Assembly: GCA_014377445.1 (NCBI GenBank)
Contig: JACMPP010000086.1
Coordinates: forward strand, 52,274-116,273
Length of the DNA: 64,000 bases
Direction of reading: 5' to 3'
From: Oligoflexus sp.
Lineage (GTDB): Bacteria; Bdellovibrionota_B; Oligoflexia; Oligoflexales; Oligoflexaceae
Shown: one piece after another, positions 52,891-62,230 of the stretch
Layout: every line of letters begins with the position of its first letter
Position numbering within the stretch: position 1 is the stretch's first letter
Position numbers and translations under genes: made by a program
Notes under the pieces: model-generated
What the model was told of the DNA's origin: nothing
Databases searched by the model: none
What the model saw: only the letters and a program-made list of their open reading frames with translations

Positions 52891-53442
52891 ATGTTAGGGA
52901 TCCGGCACTATCGCTCAACCGCAATCGATCTTTATCAAGGCGACATCACGCGCTTTGTCTGTGATGGTATTGTCAATGCCGCGAACGAATCGCTGCTGGG
53001 TGGGGGCGGTGTCGATGGAGCAATCCATCGGGCCGGGGGATCTAGTATTTTGGAAGAATGTCGTCGCATCGGTCATTGCCCGACGGGCAAGGCCATTGCG
53101 ACCACAGCTGGCTCCCTGCCGGCAAAGAAGGTCATTCACACTGTCGGTCCTGTCTGGAAGGGTGGAACGAGTGGCGAAGACGATCTTCTGCGATCCTGTT
53201 TGCTTGAATCTCTGGCGTTGGGCGTGACCCTCAAGCTTCCGCATCTTGCCATTCCCGCGATCAGCACGGGTGTCTACGGTTATCCCCTGGATAAAGCCGC
53301 AAAGACTTCCCTACAGGCGGTGCAGGATTTTTTGAAGAATCATCCTGAGGGCTGTCTCAGACGCGTGACTTTCGTTCTATTTGATGGTCCCGCCTATCAA
53401 ACGTTTCAAGATACTCTCTTCTCTCTATTCCCCGAAGATTAA
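52891..53442 (+). CDS. Macro-domain protein (ADP-ribose hydrolase, YmdB type)
   Basis: A 183-residue macro domain. It opens with the strand IDLYQGDITRFVCDGIVNAANESLLGGGGVDGAIHRAGG (motifs GDIT, NAANE and GGGGVDGAIH), continues CPTGKAIATTAGSLP and HTVGPVW, and ends with the loop AISTGVYGYP. These give ADP-ribose binding and O-acetyl-ADP-ribose deacetylase activity in known members. It follows sucD by 3 bases and precedes murB by 9, so it is cotranscribed. Confidence 0.93.
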   Translation: MLGIRHYRSTAIDLYQGDITRFVCDGIVNAANESLLGGGGVDGAIHRAGGSSILEECRRIGHCPTGKAIATTAGSLPAKKVIHTVGPVWKGGTSGEDDLLRSCLLESLALGVTLKLPHLAIPAISTGVYGYPLDKAAKTSLQAVQDFLKNHPEGCLRRVTFVLFDGPAYQTFQDTLFSLFPED

Positions 53443-53451
53443 GAGGTTCGC

Positions 53452-54429
53452 ATGACTACGAAGAAGCTCAGCGATTATGCCTATTATCGCACCGGGGGCC
53501 AATGTTCGGCGCTCTATGAACCTCACACGATCGAAGAGCTCTCAAAGACCCTGAAGGATCTCGGCAAGGCGAAGACTCCGTTCTTTATCCTGGGCGGAGG
53601 CACCAACTCTTTGGTCTGGGATGAATTTTATCCCGGCGCAGTGATCATCTTCTCCAACATGAAGTCGATCCAAAGGGTAGGGGACAGCCTCGTCTGCGGA
53701 GCGGGCGTGGATAACACCACAATCGCTCAAAGGGCACGTGATGGTTCTTTGGCAGGGGTCTCGTGGATGAATCGCCTGCCGGGGCAAATAGGGGCCACGG
53801 TGAGGATGAATGCCCGCTGTTACGGGAGCGAGATCAGTCAGGTCGTGAGTTCGGTGAAAGCGGTGCTTCCCGATGGGACGATCAAGCATTACACGCCGGC
53901 TGACAAGATTTTCAAAGGCTACAAAGACACGCTTTTCATGGATAACGGGGCCGTAATAGCTGAAGCCACTCTGAGTCTGGCGCCAGGTGATCAAAACGTG
54001 ATTTCGGATCACATGAGGTTTTGTGAAGACGATCGCATGAAAAAGGGCCAGTTTGTTTATCCCACCTGTGGCTGCGTCTTCAAAAACAATTATGCGGTTG
54101 GAGTCCCTAGCGGAATGCTTCTCGATCGCGCCAATGCCAATGCCCTAAATCAACCGACTGTCGCCTTGAATCCTCAGCACTCCAACTTTGTGTACAACAA
54201 GGGCGCAGGCAGCGCCGACATCCTCAAGTTCACTCTTGAAATGCAGGAACTCGTGTACAAGGAATTCGGGGTCTGGATGGAATATGAGATGGAGATTTTG
54301 GGCCAGTTAAAGCCCGAGCTTCAGAAACGTGTGAAGGAGATACGTTCCAATCAGATCGTGGAAGAGAAGATTGCCCCGCTGCGCAGCACCTTCCAAAAAA
54401 ACAACAATAAGATGAAACCCGAGACTTAA
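53452..54429 (+). CDS. murB: UDP-N-acetylenolpyruvoylglucosamine reductase, atypical
   Basis: Completes UDP-MurNAc for peptidoglycan. The FAD domain shows TGGQCSALYEP and FILGGGTNSLVWD near 50, then GLSWMNRLPGQIGATVRMNARCYGSE (pieces MNRLPGQIGATV and ARCYGSE), the latter with the Tyr of the MurB site. The catalytic position PTCGCVFKNN has Cys-Val where most MurB have Ser (GSIFKNP), a variant seen in some MurB. The length of 325 residues fits type II MurB. ATG 53452 has AGAGG about 7 bases upstream. Confidence 0.88.
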   Translation: MTTKKLSDYAYYRTGGQCSALYEPHTIEELSKTLKDLGKAKTPFFILGGGTNSLVWDEFYPGAVIIFSNMKSIQRVGDSLVCGAGVDNTTIAQRARDGSLAGVSWMNRLPGQIGATVRMNARCYGSEISQVVSSVKAVLPDGTIKHYTPADKIFKGYKDTLFMDNGAVIAEATLSLAPGDQNVISDHMRFCEDDRMKKGQFVYPTCGCVFKNNYAVGVPSGMLLDRANANALNQPTVALNPQHSNFVYNKGAGSADILKFTLEMQELVYKEFGVWMEYEMEILGQLKPELQKRVKEIRSNQIVEEKIAPLRSTFQKNNNKMKPET

Positions 54430-54473
54430 TAAATGTTCGTTCAAAACGGACATTAAACCTCTCTAAATGAAAA

Positions 54474-54499
54474 ATAGGTCTGACTGATGTCAGACCTAT
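54474..54499. terminator. Bidirectional terminator after murB
   Basis: ATAGGTCTGAC (54474-54484) and GTCAGACCTAT (54489-54499) form a perfect 11-bp stem with a TGAT loop. On the minus strand it is followed by T's, so it also serves the converging DUF971 operon. Confidence 0.9.
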
Positions 54500-54537
54500 C
54501 CGCAAACTATTTGAAATTCATTTCTATTCTACCGTGA

Positions 54538-54831
54538 TCAGCCCAAAGTTCTCAACCAGTCAAAACTGTATATCCCAGTTTTGTGGCCATCCGTAAAAAG
54601 GATGTTCAACGCATAGCGTCCCACCGACTCGATTTTTACCGGGCGAAGCGTCTCCGGAACGGAGTCCGGATCGAGCTTTGGCTCTTTCGTGACTTCATCG
54701 ATGCAGAAGGCGCAACGGCATTGACGTCTCAGTTCCACGGTATCGTAAAGACTCTTCTTCCCATCGGTCCAGTTGATCGCGAGGGTGCGGGAATCCTGCT
54801 GCCAGATGCGTTTGACTCTAACGTCGCTCAT
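54538..54831 (-). CDS. DUF971 protein (gamma-butyrobetaine-hydroxylase N-terminal-like)
   Basis: A 97-residue protein with the DUF971 pattern: LAINWTDGKKSLYDTVELRRQC (only the start and end shown by family), RCAFCIDE with the CxxC pair, the segment PVKIESVGRYAL and IYSFDWLRTLG at the end. DUF971 proteins bind iron or zinc with Cys ligands; they occur beside mrp genes. ATG 54831 overlaps the mrp stop (ATGA), behind GGAG, and is preferred to a GTG two codons earlier. Confidence 0.88.
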   Translation of the reverse strand: MSDVRVKRIWQQDSRTLAINWTDGKKSLYDTVELRRQCRCAFCIDEVTKEPKLDPDSVPETLRPVKIESVGRYALNILFTDGHKTGIYSFDWLRTLG

Positions 54832-55796
54832 TTCCACTCCAGTAGGAAGTACCCAAGTCCACCATCACCACCGCTTTTTTGCTGAAGAGCCAGGCCTTCA
54901 CTGATGATGCGCGCCGAGTTCACGAAGGCCTTGGCGGCATCAGAACTTGGCATTTGCACCATCACAGCCTTGCCTTCATCGGAAGTTTCGACGACGCGAG
55001 GATCGAGTGGTATCTCGGCTAGTAGAGGCAGACCGAGTTCGGCCGCGAGGCGGGAGCCTCCACCCTTCTTGAAGATATAGTGTTTCTTCTCGCAGCTATC
55101 GCAGATGAAATAGCTCATGTTCTCGATGACGCCAAGCATCGGGATATTCAGGGTCTTGAACATCGAAACGGCTTTGCGGACATCGATAATCGACATCTCC
55201 TGAGGCGTCGTGACGAGAACCGCTCCGGAAAGCGGAGCCATCTGGGCAAGACTTAGCTGTATATCGCCTGTGCCAGGCGGCAAGTCGATCAGAAGATAAT
55301 CGAGTTCCCCCCAATTCACTTGAGTGAGGAACTGACGAAGGAGTTGCGTGGCCATCGGCCCGCGAAGGACCTGCGCCTGATTCACGCCCGTGAACATCGC
55401 CACGGAGATGATTTTCACACCTTCGTATTCCGATGGATTGAGGCGATCCTCTCCCGACATTTCGGGTTTGGGTGCACGGGTCAGATGCTGCTGGGAGGGA
55501 CCATAGATATCCGCATCGAGAACCCCAACCTTGAGACCTTGCTGAGCGAGAGCCAGGGCGAGGTTGAGCGTGATGGTCGATTTACCGACGCCACCTTTCC
55601 CGGAGCCCACGGCGACAATGTGACGAACCTGCTCGATGCCGCCGCCTTTAGGTTCGATTTTTTCTCCGCTCTTCGGGGCTGTGCCCGCCGAACCTACGGA
55701 AGAAACTTTATGACCCGCTGGAGCCGGAGCTTCCTTGGATTCGCTTGATTCGGATGCCGAACCAAACAGAGACGTTACCTTCTTGAAAAAACTCAC
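54828..55796 (-). CDS. mrp: Mrp/ApbC Fe-S cluster carrier ATPase
   Basis: A 322-residue P-loop ATPase that carries [4Fe-4S] clusters. After a 50-residue flexible N-terminus come GSGKGGVGKSTITLNLA (deviant Walker A), GVLDADIYGPSQ, LLIDLPPGTGDIQLSLAQ, and FICDSCEKK with the CxxC that binds the bridging cluster. The start is GTG 55796 behind GAGG, just after the trxB stop; an open frame continues upstream inside trxB but has no better start. It overlaps the DUF971 start by 4 bases. Confidence 0.93.
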   Translation of the reverse strand: MSFFKKVTSLFGSASESSESKEAPAPAGHKVSSVGSAGTAPKSGEKIEPKGGGIEQVRHIVAVGSGKGGVGKSTITLNLALALAQQGLKVGVLDADIYGPSQQHLTRAPKPEMSGEDRLNPSEYEGVKIISVAMFTGVNQAQVLRGPMATQLLRQFLTQVNWGELDYLLIDLPPGTGDIQLSLAQMAPLSGAVLVTTPQEMSIIDVRKAVSMFKTLNIPMLGVIENMSYFICDSCEKKHYIFKKGGGSRLAAELGLPLLAEIPLDPRVVETSDEGKAVMVQMPSSDAAKAFVNSARIISEGLALQQKSGGDGGLGYFLLEWK

Positions 55797-55806
55797 CGAG
55801 AACCTC

Positions 55807-56739
55807 TTAATCGTCGAAACCTTCGAGATAATGCTGTGCTTGTATCGCGGCCTGACAACCCGATCCTGCGGCTGTGATCGCCTGACGGAAGTGAGGGTCG
55901 GAGATATCTCCAGCAGCAAAAACACCAGGGGTTTTGGTCTTCGTGTGCTCATGAACTTTAATGTAGTTGTTTTCATCGACGTCGACATAAGGCAGGAACA
56001 CGCCGGAGTTCGGAGTGTGGCCGATCGCATAGAAGATCCCGTCGACTTTCACTTCCTCTTTTTCGCCCGTTTCCGAGTTCTCAAGAATCGCACCGATCAA
56101 ACCGGTTTCGTCCGAAAGGAGTTTCGCAAGGTGGAAGGGAACTTTCATTTGGATCTTGGGATTGGCTTTGGCCCGATCCAGCATGATCGGGGAAGCTTTG
56201 AACACGTCGCGACGATGAACGAGGATGACTTCGCTACAGAGTTTTGCGAGATAGCCCGCTTCTTCCATTGCCGAGTCGCCGCCACCGATGACGATGACTT
56301 TTTTGTTTTTGTAGAAGAATCCATCACAGGTTGCGCAGGTGGAAAGACCGCGGCCCATCAACTTCGCTTCATCTTCCAGCTTCATCGTTTTCGCGGTCGC
56401 ACCGGTACTGATGATGACAACCTTCGCGTGGATCTCTTCTGAATCGGTCCAAAGTTTTTTGATCTTACCCGAGAAATCGACCTTTGTGATCGTATCGTAG
56501 ACAATTTCAGTGCCGAAGCGTTCAGCCTGAGTCGTCATATTTTGCATGAGCAAAGGGCCCATGATGCCATGCTCGACGCCAGGCCAGTTTTCCACTTCGG
56601 TTGTTGTGGTAAGCTGCCCACCATGCAAAAGCCCTGCATATATGACAGGAGAAAGGCTTGCACGAGCGGTATAAATAGCTGCCGTAAGGCCAGCGGGACC
56701 AGTTCCAACGATGACTACGTTATGCACTTTTTGCGTCAT
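55807..56739 (-). CDS. trxB: Thioredoxin reductase
   Basis: A 310-residue flavoprotein that reduces thioredoxin with NADPH. FAD motif VGTGPAGLTAAIYTARA at 11-27, the redox pair CATC at 135-138, the NADPH motif VIGGGDSAMEEA near 152 and the C-terminal GVFAAGDI near 275 are in normal order. It lies 10 bases before mrp and 55 after the esterase. Confidence 0.97.
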   Translation of the reverse strand: MTQKVHNVVIVGTGPAGLTAAIYTARASLSPVIYAGLLHGGQLTTTTEVENWPGVEHGIMGPLLMQNMTTQAERFGTEIVYDTITKVDFSGKIKKLWTDSEEIHAKVVIISTGATAKTMKLEDEAKLMGRGLSTCATCDGFFYKNKKVIVIGGGDSAMEEAGYLAKLCSEVILVHRRDVFKASPIMLDRAKANPKIQMKVPFHLAKLLSDETGLIGAILENSETGEKEEVKVDGIFYAIGHTPNSGVFLPYVDVDENNYIKVHEHTKTKTPGVFAAGDISDPHFRQAITAAGSGCQAAIQAQHYLEGFDD

Positions 56740-56794
56740 AATTTCCTCGTTATATCACAAATTCTGGCCAAGATATCAGCCGCCTCAGCGGAAG

Positions 56795-57814
56795 TCACGT
56801 CTGATGCCGCAAAACTTCGCTGATCAGGGGTAGACTCACATCGTAACGGTAGGCCGTACCGGAATGATTATCATCAAACTCAAAGGCTTTATGAGTAATT
56901 CCATAGCCTTCGAGTTTCTTGCGCAGTTGTCTTGCACCGAAGTGAAGGTGGTACTGATCGCGATTTCCACAGTCGATATAGAGCAGGGAAAGCTTTTTCA
57001 AGGCTTCGACTTTGAAGTCAACCATGACGACTGGGTCGTGAGCGAGCCATCGCTGCCAGACTTCTTCGGTGATCGCACCCGTGAAAACATCGATTGGCAG
57101 GTCAAAGCCTGCTGCTCCTTTCGGGCTATAAAATGCAGCCATTCCGAGAAGCATGAGCGTGTGAACATCTTTGCCACCGAGCTTCGGCAATTTCTTAATC
57201 GCTTCGCAGTAGGCGTCGATATTTCCGCTGTAGCGCGCGAGGGCATAACAAAATTCGACGAGGTCGCGGCGATAGAGCAGATCAAAGCCCATGTCACCGG
57301 AGTGGCAGGCGACAGCTGCAAAGCTACCTGGGTAGTCCATAGCGAGACGGATGGCTCCGAAACCACCGGAGGAGCGACCAAAGACGCCGCGTGAGGCAGC
57401 ACCAGGAAGTACCGGATAATTCGCTTCGATGTAGGGGATGAGCTCTTGAGTGATGTGATCACCATGGGGCCCAAGATAGCTCGAATTCACAAACTGACTG
57501 CCACCGAACCAGGTGTAGAGATCAGGGCAGACGATCACACAAGGCTTAATGGCGCTAGTAGCCGTCAGGCGCTCCACACGATCGAGAAGACTCTCCTTAA
57601 ACGGCTCCCATTGGAGCTGCGTGCGTCCGGCGCTGGTCCAGGGGGCCAGACAATAAAGCACTGGATAACGGCGATCAGAGGGGCCGTTTGGCACAAGCAA
57701 AGTGAGCGGACGACGGGAATCGACACCCGCAGGATTATTTTTGAGAAGGGGGCTGTCAATCCACTCCGTTACGACACGGTAAAGGGGGGCTGCTGCAGGA
57801 ACTCGAGTTAGCAA
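56795..57814 (-). CDS. Putative esterase (alpha/beta hydrolase, EstD type)
   Basis: A 339-residue serine hydrolase of the putative-esterase family. The nucleophile elbow reads GRSSGGFGA near 145, with preceding strand residues GVF. Asp and His of the triad are probably the YIDCGNRDQY strand near 290 and FDDNHSGT near 322. The start is TTG 57814 behind GGAGG. It precedes trxB by 55 bases and probably starts that operon. Substrate unknown; no signal peptide. Confidence 0.85.
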   Translation of the reverse strand: MLTRVPAAAPLYRVVTEWIDSPLLKNNPAGVDSRRPLTLLVPNGPSDRRYPVLYCLAPWTSAGRTQLQWEPFKESLLDRVERLTATSAIKPCVIVCPDLYTWFGGSQFVNSSYLGPHGDHITQELIPYIEANYPVLPGAASRGVFGRSSGGFGAIRLAMDYPGSFAAVACHSGDMGFDLLYRRDLVEFCYALARYSGNIDAYCEAIKKLPKLGGKDVHTLMLLGMAAFYSPKGAAGFDLPIDVFTGAITEEVWQRWLAHDPVVMVDFKVEALKKLSLLYIDCGNRDQYHLHFGARQLRKKLEGYGITHKAFEFDDNHSGTAYRYDVSLPLISEVLRHQT

Positions 57815-57883
57815 TGTAAATTCCTCCTTTTCTCGCTATAATGTGCTGGCATTTCTTATGCCTCAGATCGTCGAAGGAGCGTC

Positions 57884-58537
57884 ATGGATTTTTCACAAGC
57901 GGCGAATATTTTGAATTCGATGATCGCCCTGATCATCTCCCTTACCTTTCACGAAGCCGGTCATGCTCTGATCGCTCGTTGGCAGGGCGATCGCACCGCG
58001 CAGCTTGCCGGTCGCCTCACGCTCAATCCCATTCCTCACATGGATCCAGTCGGAACGATTGTATTTCCCTTTATCGGCTCTTTGCTAGGCGGTTTTATTT
58101 TTGGTTGGGCGAAGCCGGTTCCGATTGAGCCTCGCAATTTTCGCAGTCAAAAATGGGGACAGATTTTGGTGGCTGGATCAGGACCGGTGACCAATCTCAT
58201 CTTGAGCTTTCTTTCGCTCATCGCCTTCTATGCGATCGGTACCGTTACCGAAAACAGCGTTTGGGTCGGCTTCAGTCGATTGGCTCAAGCCATGGTAATG
58301 GTCAACGCCTTTCTCGCGATTTTTAACATGCTCCCCATCTACCCGCTCGATGGCGGGACAGTTATTTACGAACTTCTGCCTTATAATCTCAAACAGAAAT
58401 ATGATCAGTACATCGTGCCCTACGGCAGCATAGGCCTTCTCCTCCTCATGCTGGCCGGAGGATTTAAATGGCTTGGTTATGTGGCCAATGCCTGGGTGAT
58501 GTTCGCTGACGTTGTCGTGCGTAGTTTCATGGGTTGA
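57884..58537 (+). CDS. Site-2 protease family (M50) membrane metallopeptidase
   Basis: A 217-residue integral membrane protease. The zinc motif HEAGHALI is at 23-30 in the first helix, and IYPLDGGTVIYELLP near 150 supplies the third metal ligand Asp (the N/xPxxDGG motif). Six hydrophobic segments are predicted. AAGGAG lies before ATG 57884. It is a stand-alone small S2P of the rhomboid-size group, with no PDZ domain. Confidence 0.92.
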   Translation: MDFSQAANILNSMIALIISLTFHEAGHALIARWQGDRTAQLAGRLTLNPIPHMDPVGTIVFPFIGSLLGGFIFGWAKPVPIEPRNFRSQKWGQILVAGSGPVTNLILSFLSLIAFYAIGTVTENSVWVGFSRLAQAMVMVNAFLAIFNMLPIYPLDGGTVIYELLPYNLKQKYDQYIVPYGSIGLLLLMLAGGFKWLGYVANAWVMFADVVVRSFMG

Positions 58538-58557
58538 ATGTCAAATTTCTGAAATGA

Positions 58558-58592
58558 AAAGAGCTAGCTCTACAATCGTGAGCTAGCTCTTT
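58558..58592. terminator. Bidirectional terminator
   Basis: AAAGAGCTAGCTC (58558-58570) and GAGCTAGCTCTTT (58580-58592) form a perfect 13-bp stem with a 9-base loop, between convergent genes. Confidence 0.93.
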
Positions 58593-58609
58593 CCATTTGG
58601 ATTCGTGTC

Positions 58610-61600
58610 TTAGAGAGTTATTTTATTGTCGTCGCGATTCTTATCGATCCATATTCCCAGCTCGTCCAACCAGAGAACCTTCGGTTTCTTGGGCACCTTG
58701 ATCGTCAGGTGATTTTGTCCGGTTTTGATCGGATAATTTTGCGTCAACATCACTTTGCCCTCCTCATCCTTGACAGTAAATTCAAAGTCACGCGCGAGTG
58801 GAGCTTCGTTCTCGTCACCTTTGTCATCGATATAGACTTTTTTGCCAAGGATATCGAGGTCGATCGTGTAGGTCCCATCGGCCTCAGCTTTCACGGAATG
58901 TTCCTGAATTCGGTTGTCACAGAGCGTGATGCGCGTGAGAAGGTCATCGATCACATCATGAAACTTCGGATCGAGATCGGCCTTGAGAGTGGCTACGAAT
59001 TCCGTTGCCGTTGTGAAAGGCGCGTTTTGATAACGAACCTTATCCGCAAAGACACGAATTGCATGATTGAGAGCTTTCTCACCCACGACTTCTTTCAGCG
59101 CAAACATCACGACACTGCCTTTGGCATAATGAAGATACTGCTGATTTTCGTTGAGATAGAGAGGGAGTTCCTTCTTATCTTCCGAGGAGCGTGATTGAAG
59201 GTACTCATTCATCTCGTGTTTGAGGAAACGACTCATCTTCGCACGTCCGTACTTTTTCTCCATGACCATCAACGCACTGTACTGGGCAAGCGATTCGGAT
59301 AACATCGTCGCGCCTTGCACGTTGGCGCCAATCACCTGGTGGGCCCACCATTGGTGCGCGAGTTCGTGCGCTGTCACGTAGAAGGGATAATCCAGATCCT
59401 CTTCATCCTTGGGATCGACCTTGGCGATAAAGCCGATCGCTTCACTGTAGGGAATCGTGTTGGGGAACGATTGAGCAAAGGTCGCGTAGCGTGGGAATTC
59501 CAAGATACGGAACTGACGATGCTGATAGGGCCCAAAGTTCTCGCTGTAGTAGGCAAGACCCTGTTTGACCGCATCGATCATCGTATCGAGGTTATATTCG
59601 TGACCTTTTTGATAATAAACTTCGATTTTCACATCATTCCAGCTATCCCGTTTAACTTCGTATTTTGCCGACATGAAGGAGTAGAAGTTTAAGATCTTCT
59701 GATCCATCGCGTATTGGAAGTAATGACGATCACCGTCCACCCAATCCTTTTGGAGATAGCCTGGGGCTATTGCGACTTGACCGTTGTCAGTACTTACCGT
59801 CGTTTCAAAGTCGATCCAATCGGCATCGAGTCCAGTCACGTAGGTTACTTGCTTGGCCGCTTCATCGGTGATCGGCGGCATGCGGAGTTTGGGCTTCAGT
59901 CCATACTGTTCGCGAAGCTTGTCAGAACCGAGTTCTGCCCCATCTTGATAACCGAAACTGGGAAAATAACTTTGGTTGTTGAAGAAAGTCCCATTGGCCG
60001 CGATCGCGGTGGGTGTTGAGTCGTTTCGAAAGCCTTCGTAGCCGTAGTCGATGCTGTAGACGAGGTGAACCTGTTCTCCCGGCGCAACTGGCGTTTTAAA
60101 ACGAAGGATTTGCAGATCCATTCTTTCGTCATCGACCACAATTTCCGTCGGTCGGTCAAATTCAAGATTTACGAATTTCTTCTTCACCGGCAGGTTGACA
60201 AGGATTTCATCGACCGGGCCAGAATTCTTGTTGTCAAAGGTAAATTCAACCTTGCTCTTGAGCCAAAGGCGCGACGGGAAAATATCGACGGCCGCCTTCA
60301 CTTTGGCAAGTTTAAGCTGAGGCTTTTGATCGTATTTGGCCTTATAGGTCTGTTCATAGGCAAGCCGGTCTTTTTCCCCTTGTTTCTCCGTCTTATATTC
60401 GTTCACAATATTCGTATTGTAATAAATATGGGACCCCTGGGCGATGAAACCCACGAGGACCAAAGCGACAAAAATTTGAAGAGGACGGGTCAAACGTTTT
60501 CTTGCTTCCGCGCAACGACGCGACCAGGCGTTATCGGTCCCTCGGACCCAAAAGAGGTAGACCAGGGTGAGTAAGAGCGCGGCGCCGAAAAGCCAGTAGA
60601 GCTGCATGTTGCGAATCTTAAGAAGAAAGGGCCCATAGCCGTTCATATCGGAATAACGAGCTCCGCCCAGTCCGCTTCCATAGCGGTAGAGCACATGATC
60701 AAAGCCGGCATTGCCGAGGTAGATCATCACGATCGTGTACAAAACGAAGAGTCCGTGGCCGATGTACTTGTTGTTTACGAGCGTATGGATCGTAAACATC
60801 ATCGCGCTCAAAATCAAAAAGCTGACGAATTGTATCGAGTAGAGCGTGGTAAAGACTTGGTCCAGCTCGAGTCGGGTATAGCCATGAGCGAGTTGAATGA
60901 TCACCCCACAAAGACCAACGATCAGGAGTAGACTCGCGATGATGATTTGCATGGCTGCAAACTTAGCCATGCTGTTCAACCAAAGAGGCACTGGCATGGC
61001 ATCGAGAATTTGATCGGTTCGGCTCTGTCGTTCACGCCAGAGCAATTCACCGGTATAAAAGGTCATGATGATGAGTAGGAAGATCGAGAAGGATCCGCTG
61101 CTCAGCTCTAAAACCTTATAGGTCGTGGGATAGGTCTCGGTGCCGAATATCTTGCCACCGACTTGGCCATTCAAGGCGAACATATAGATCACGCCCGCCA
61201 GGGTCAGGCATATGAAATAGATGTTTTTAAGTGAACTTTTGGCTTCAAAGAGAGTCTGCTTTACAAAGAGACGAAAGCGAGCGGCACCCGAGAAATCCAG
61301 AGGGACATTCGGTAGCAGATTCGAAGCTGCGCCCTGGGCCTTCTTCTTCTCCACTTCATCTCCTGCCTCGTCAGTTGCCTTCTCACTTTTCTTCTTCTTG
61401 GATGGCTTGGGAGCCCGTTGAACGAAGGTTAAAGCTAACGCCAGAAAGCCGAGGCTCACCGTCAGCCAGAGAACGCGATTCCAAAGGAAAATCCCCTTCA
61501 AATTCACGAGTCGGCTGTTCATCTCGGCAACCGACCAATACTCTGTCAAACTCATCATGGCGTTGAGGCCAAATGGATCGATCAAAGCGCGGAGCACTTT

Positions 61601-62230
61601 TCTCTCAATATCCGATGATAAACCGATGCCAAAGAGGTAGCCCATGAAACAGAGTATGCCGGCGATGTAAACCGCACTCATCTTCTTGGTGATCGAACCC
61701 ACAGCAAAAGCCACGCTCCCAAAGATGATGATATTGGGAATGAGGACGCTAAAATAAGGCACGAGATAAGCGCTCAGGCGCGGGGCTGTGAAGAGAGATC
61801 GCTGTACAAATGGCAAGGCGGCAGCCAGGTACTGACCTAGAGCCAGACCCGAGAAGATCAAGATGCAGACGATCGTCGCCCCCAGAAAACGACCGAGATA
61901 AAATCCAGTTCGATGCGCGGGAGTTGCCAATACGATTTGATCAAATTTCGCTTCATAGTCTTTGCAGACAGCTTGGCCAAAGATGGGGGAGATGATCAAA
62001 ATACCGAAGAGCGAGATCAATGCACTGTAAAGATTGATCGCATAAGGGCTGTTGATAAAAACTTTTTGACCAAGGCCGAAGTTGATCGTGGTGCCTTTAA
62101 AAGCGCCGCCCGTAGCGAGGACCATCAAGAAGACGAGAAGCGTCAGCACCAGCCAATAAATGTAAGGAGAAAGAAATCGCTTTCGACTGGTGAGCTCGAA
62201 ACGAAGGTTGCTCCAGAGAGTCGCCATCAT
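58610..62230 (-). CDS. ABC permease fused to an M1-family aminopeptidase domain
   Basis: A 1206-residue membrane protein. The N-terminal part to about residue 620 has repeated hydrophobic helices of an ABC-2 type permease, with cytoplasmic charged loops. A gluzincin domain follows, with VTAHELAHQWWAHQ near 955 (HExxH) and LSESLAQYSALMVM, the Glu position. The classical GAMEN motif is replaced by a sequence around YSEAIGF. This fusion is known in other bacteria, but the substrate is not. The start ATG overlaps the ATPase stop. The tail after residue 1080 is beta-rich (an Ig-like extension). Confidence 0.9.
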   Translation of the reverse strand: MMATLWSNLRFELTSRKRFLSPYIYWLVLTLLVFLMVLATGGAFKGTTINFGLGQKVFINSPYAINLYSALISLFGILIISPIFGQAVCKDYEAKFDQIVLATPAHRTGFYLGRFLGATIVCILIFSGLALGQYLAAALPFVQRSLFTAPRLSAYLVPYFSVLIPNIIIFGSVAFAVGSITKKMSAVYIAGILCFMGYLFGIGLSSDIERKVLRALIDPFGLNAMMSLTEYWSVAEMNSRLVNLKGIFLWNRVLWLTVSLGFLALALTFVQRAPKPSKKKKSEKATDEAGDEVEKKKAQGAASNLLPNVPLDFSGAARFRLFVKQTLFEAKSSLKNIYFICLTLAGVIYMFALNGQVGGKIFGTETYPTTYKVLELSSGSFSIFLLIIMTFYTGELLWRERQSRTDQILDAMPVPLWLNSMAKFAAMQIIIASLLLIVGLCGVIIQLAHGYTRLELDQVFTTLYSIQFVSFLILSAMMFTIHTLVNNKYIGHGLFVLYTIVMIYLGNAGFDHVLYRYGSGLGGARYSDMNGYGPFLLKIRNMQLYWLFGAALLLTLVYLFWVRGTDNAWSRRCAEARKRLTRPLQIFVALVLVGFIAQGSHIYYNTNIVNEYKTEKQGEKDRLAYEQTYKAKYDQKPQLKLAKVKAAVDIFPSRLWLKSKVEFTFDNKNSGPVDEILVNLPVKKKFVNLEFDRPTEIVVDDERMDLQILRFKTPVAPGEQVHLVYSIDYGYEGFRNDSTPTAIAANGTFFNNQSYFPSFGYQDGAELGSDKLREQYGLKPKLRMPPITDEAAKQVTYVTGLDADWIDFETTVSTDNGQVAIAPGYLQKDWVDGDRHYFQYAMDQKILNFYSFMSAKYEVKRDSWNDVKIEVYYQKGHEYNLDTMIDAVKQGLAYYSENFGPYQHRQFRILEFPRYATFAQSFPNTIPYSEAIGFIAKVDPKDEEDLDYPFYVTAHELAHQWWAHQVIGANVQGATMLSESLAQYSALMVMEKKYGRAKMSRFLKHEMNEYLQSRSSEDKKELPLYLNENQQYLHYAKGSVVMFALKEVVGEKALNHAIRVFADKVRYQNAPFTTATEFVATLKADLDPKFHDVIDDLLTRITLCDNRIQEHSVKAEADGTYTIDLDILGKKVYIDDKGDENEAPLARDFEFTVKDEEGKVMLTQNYPIKTGQNHLTIKVPKKPKVLWLDELGIWIDKNRDDNKITL

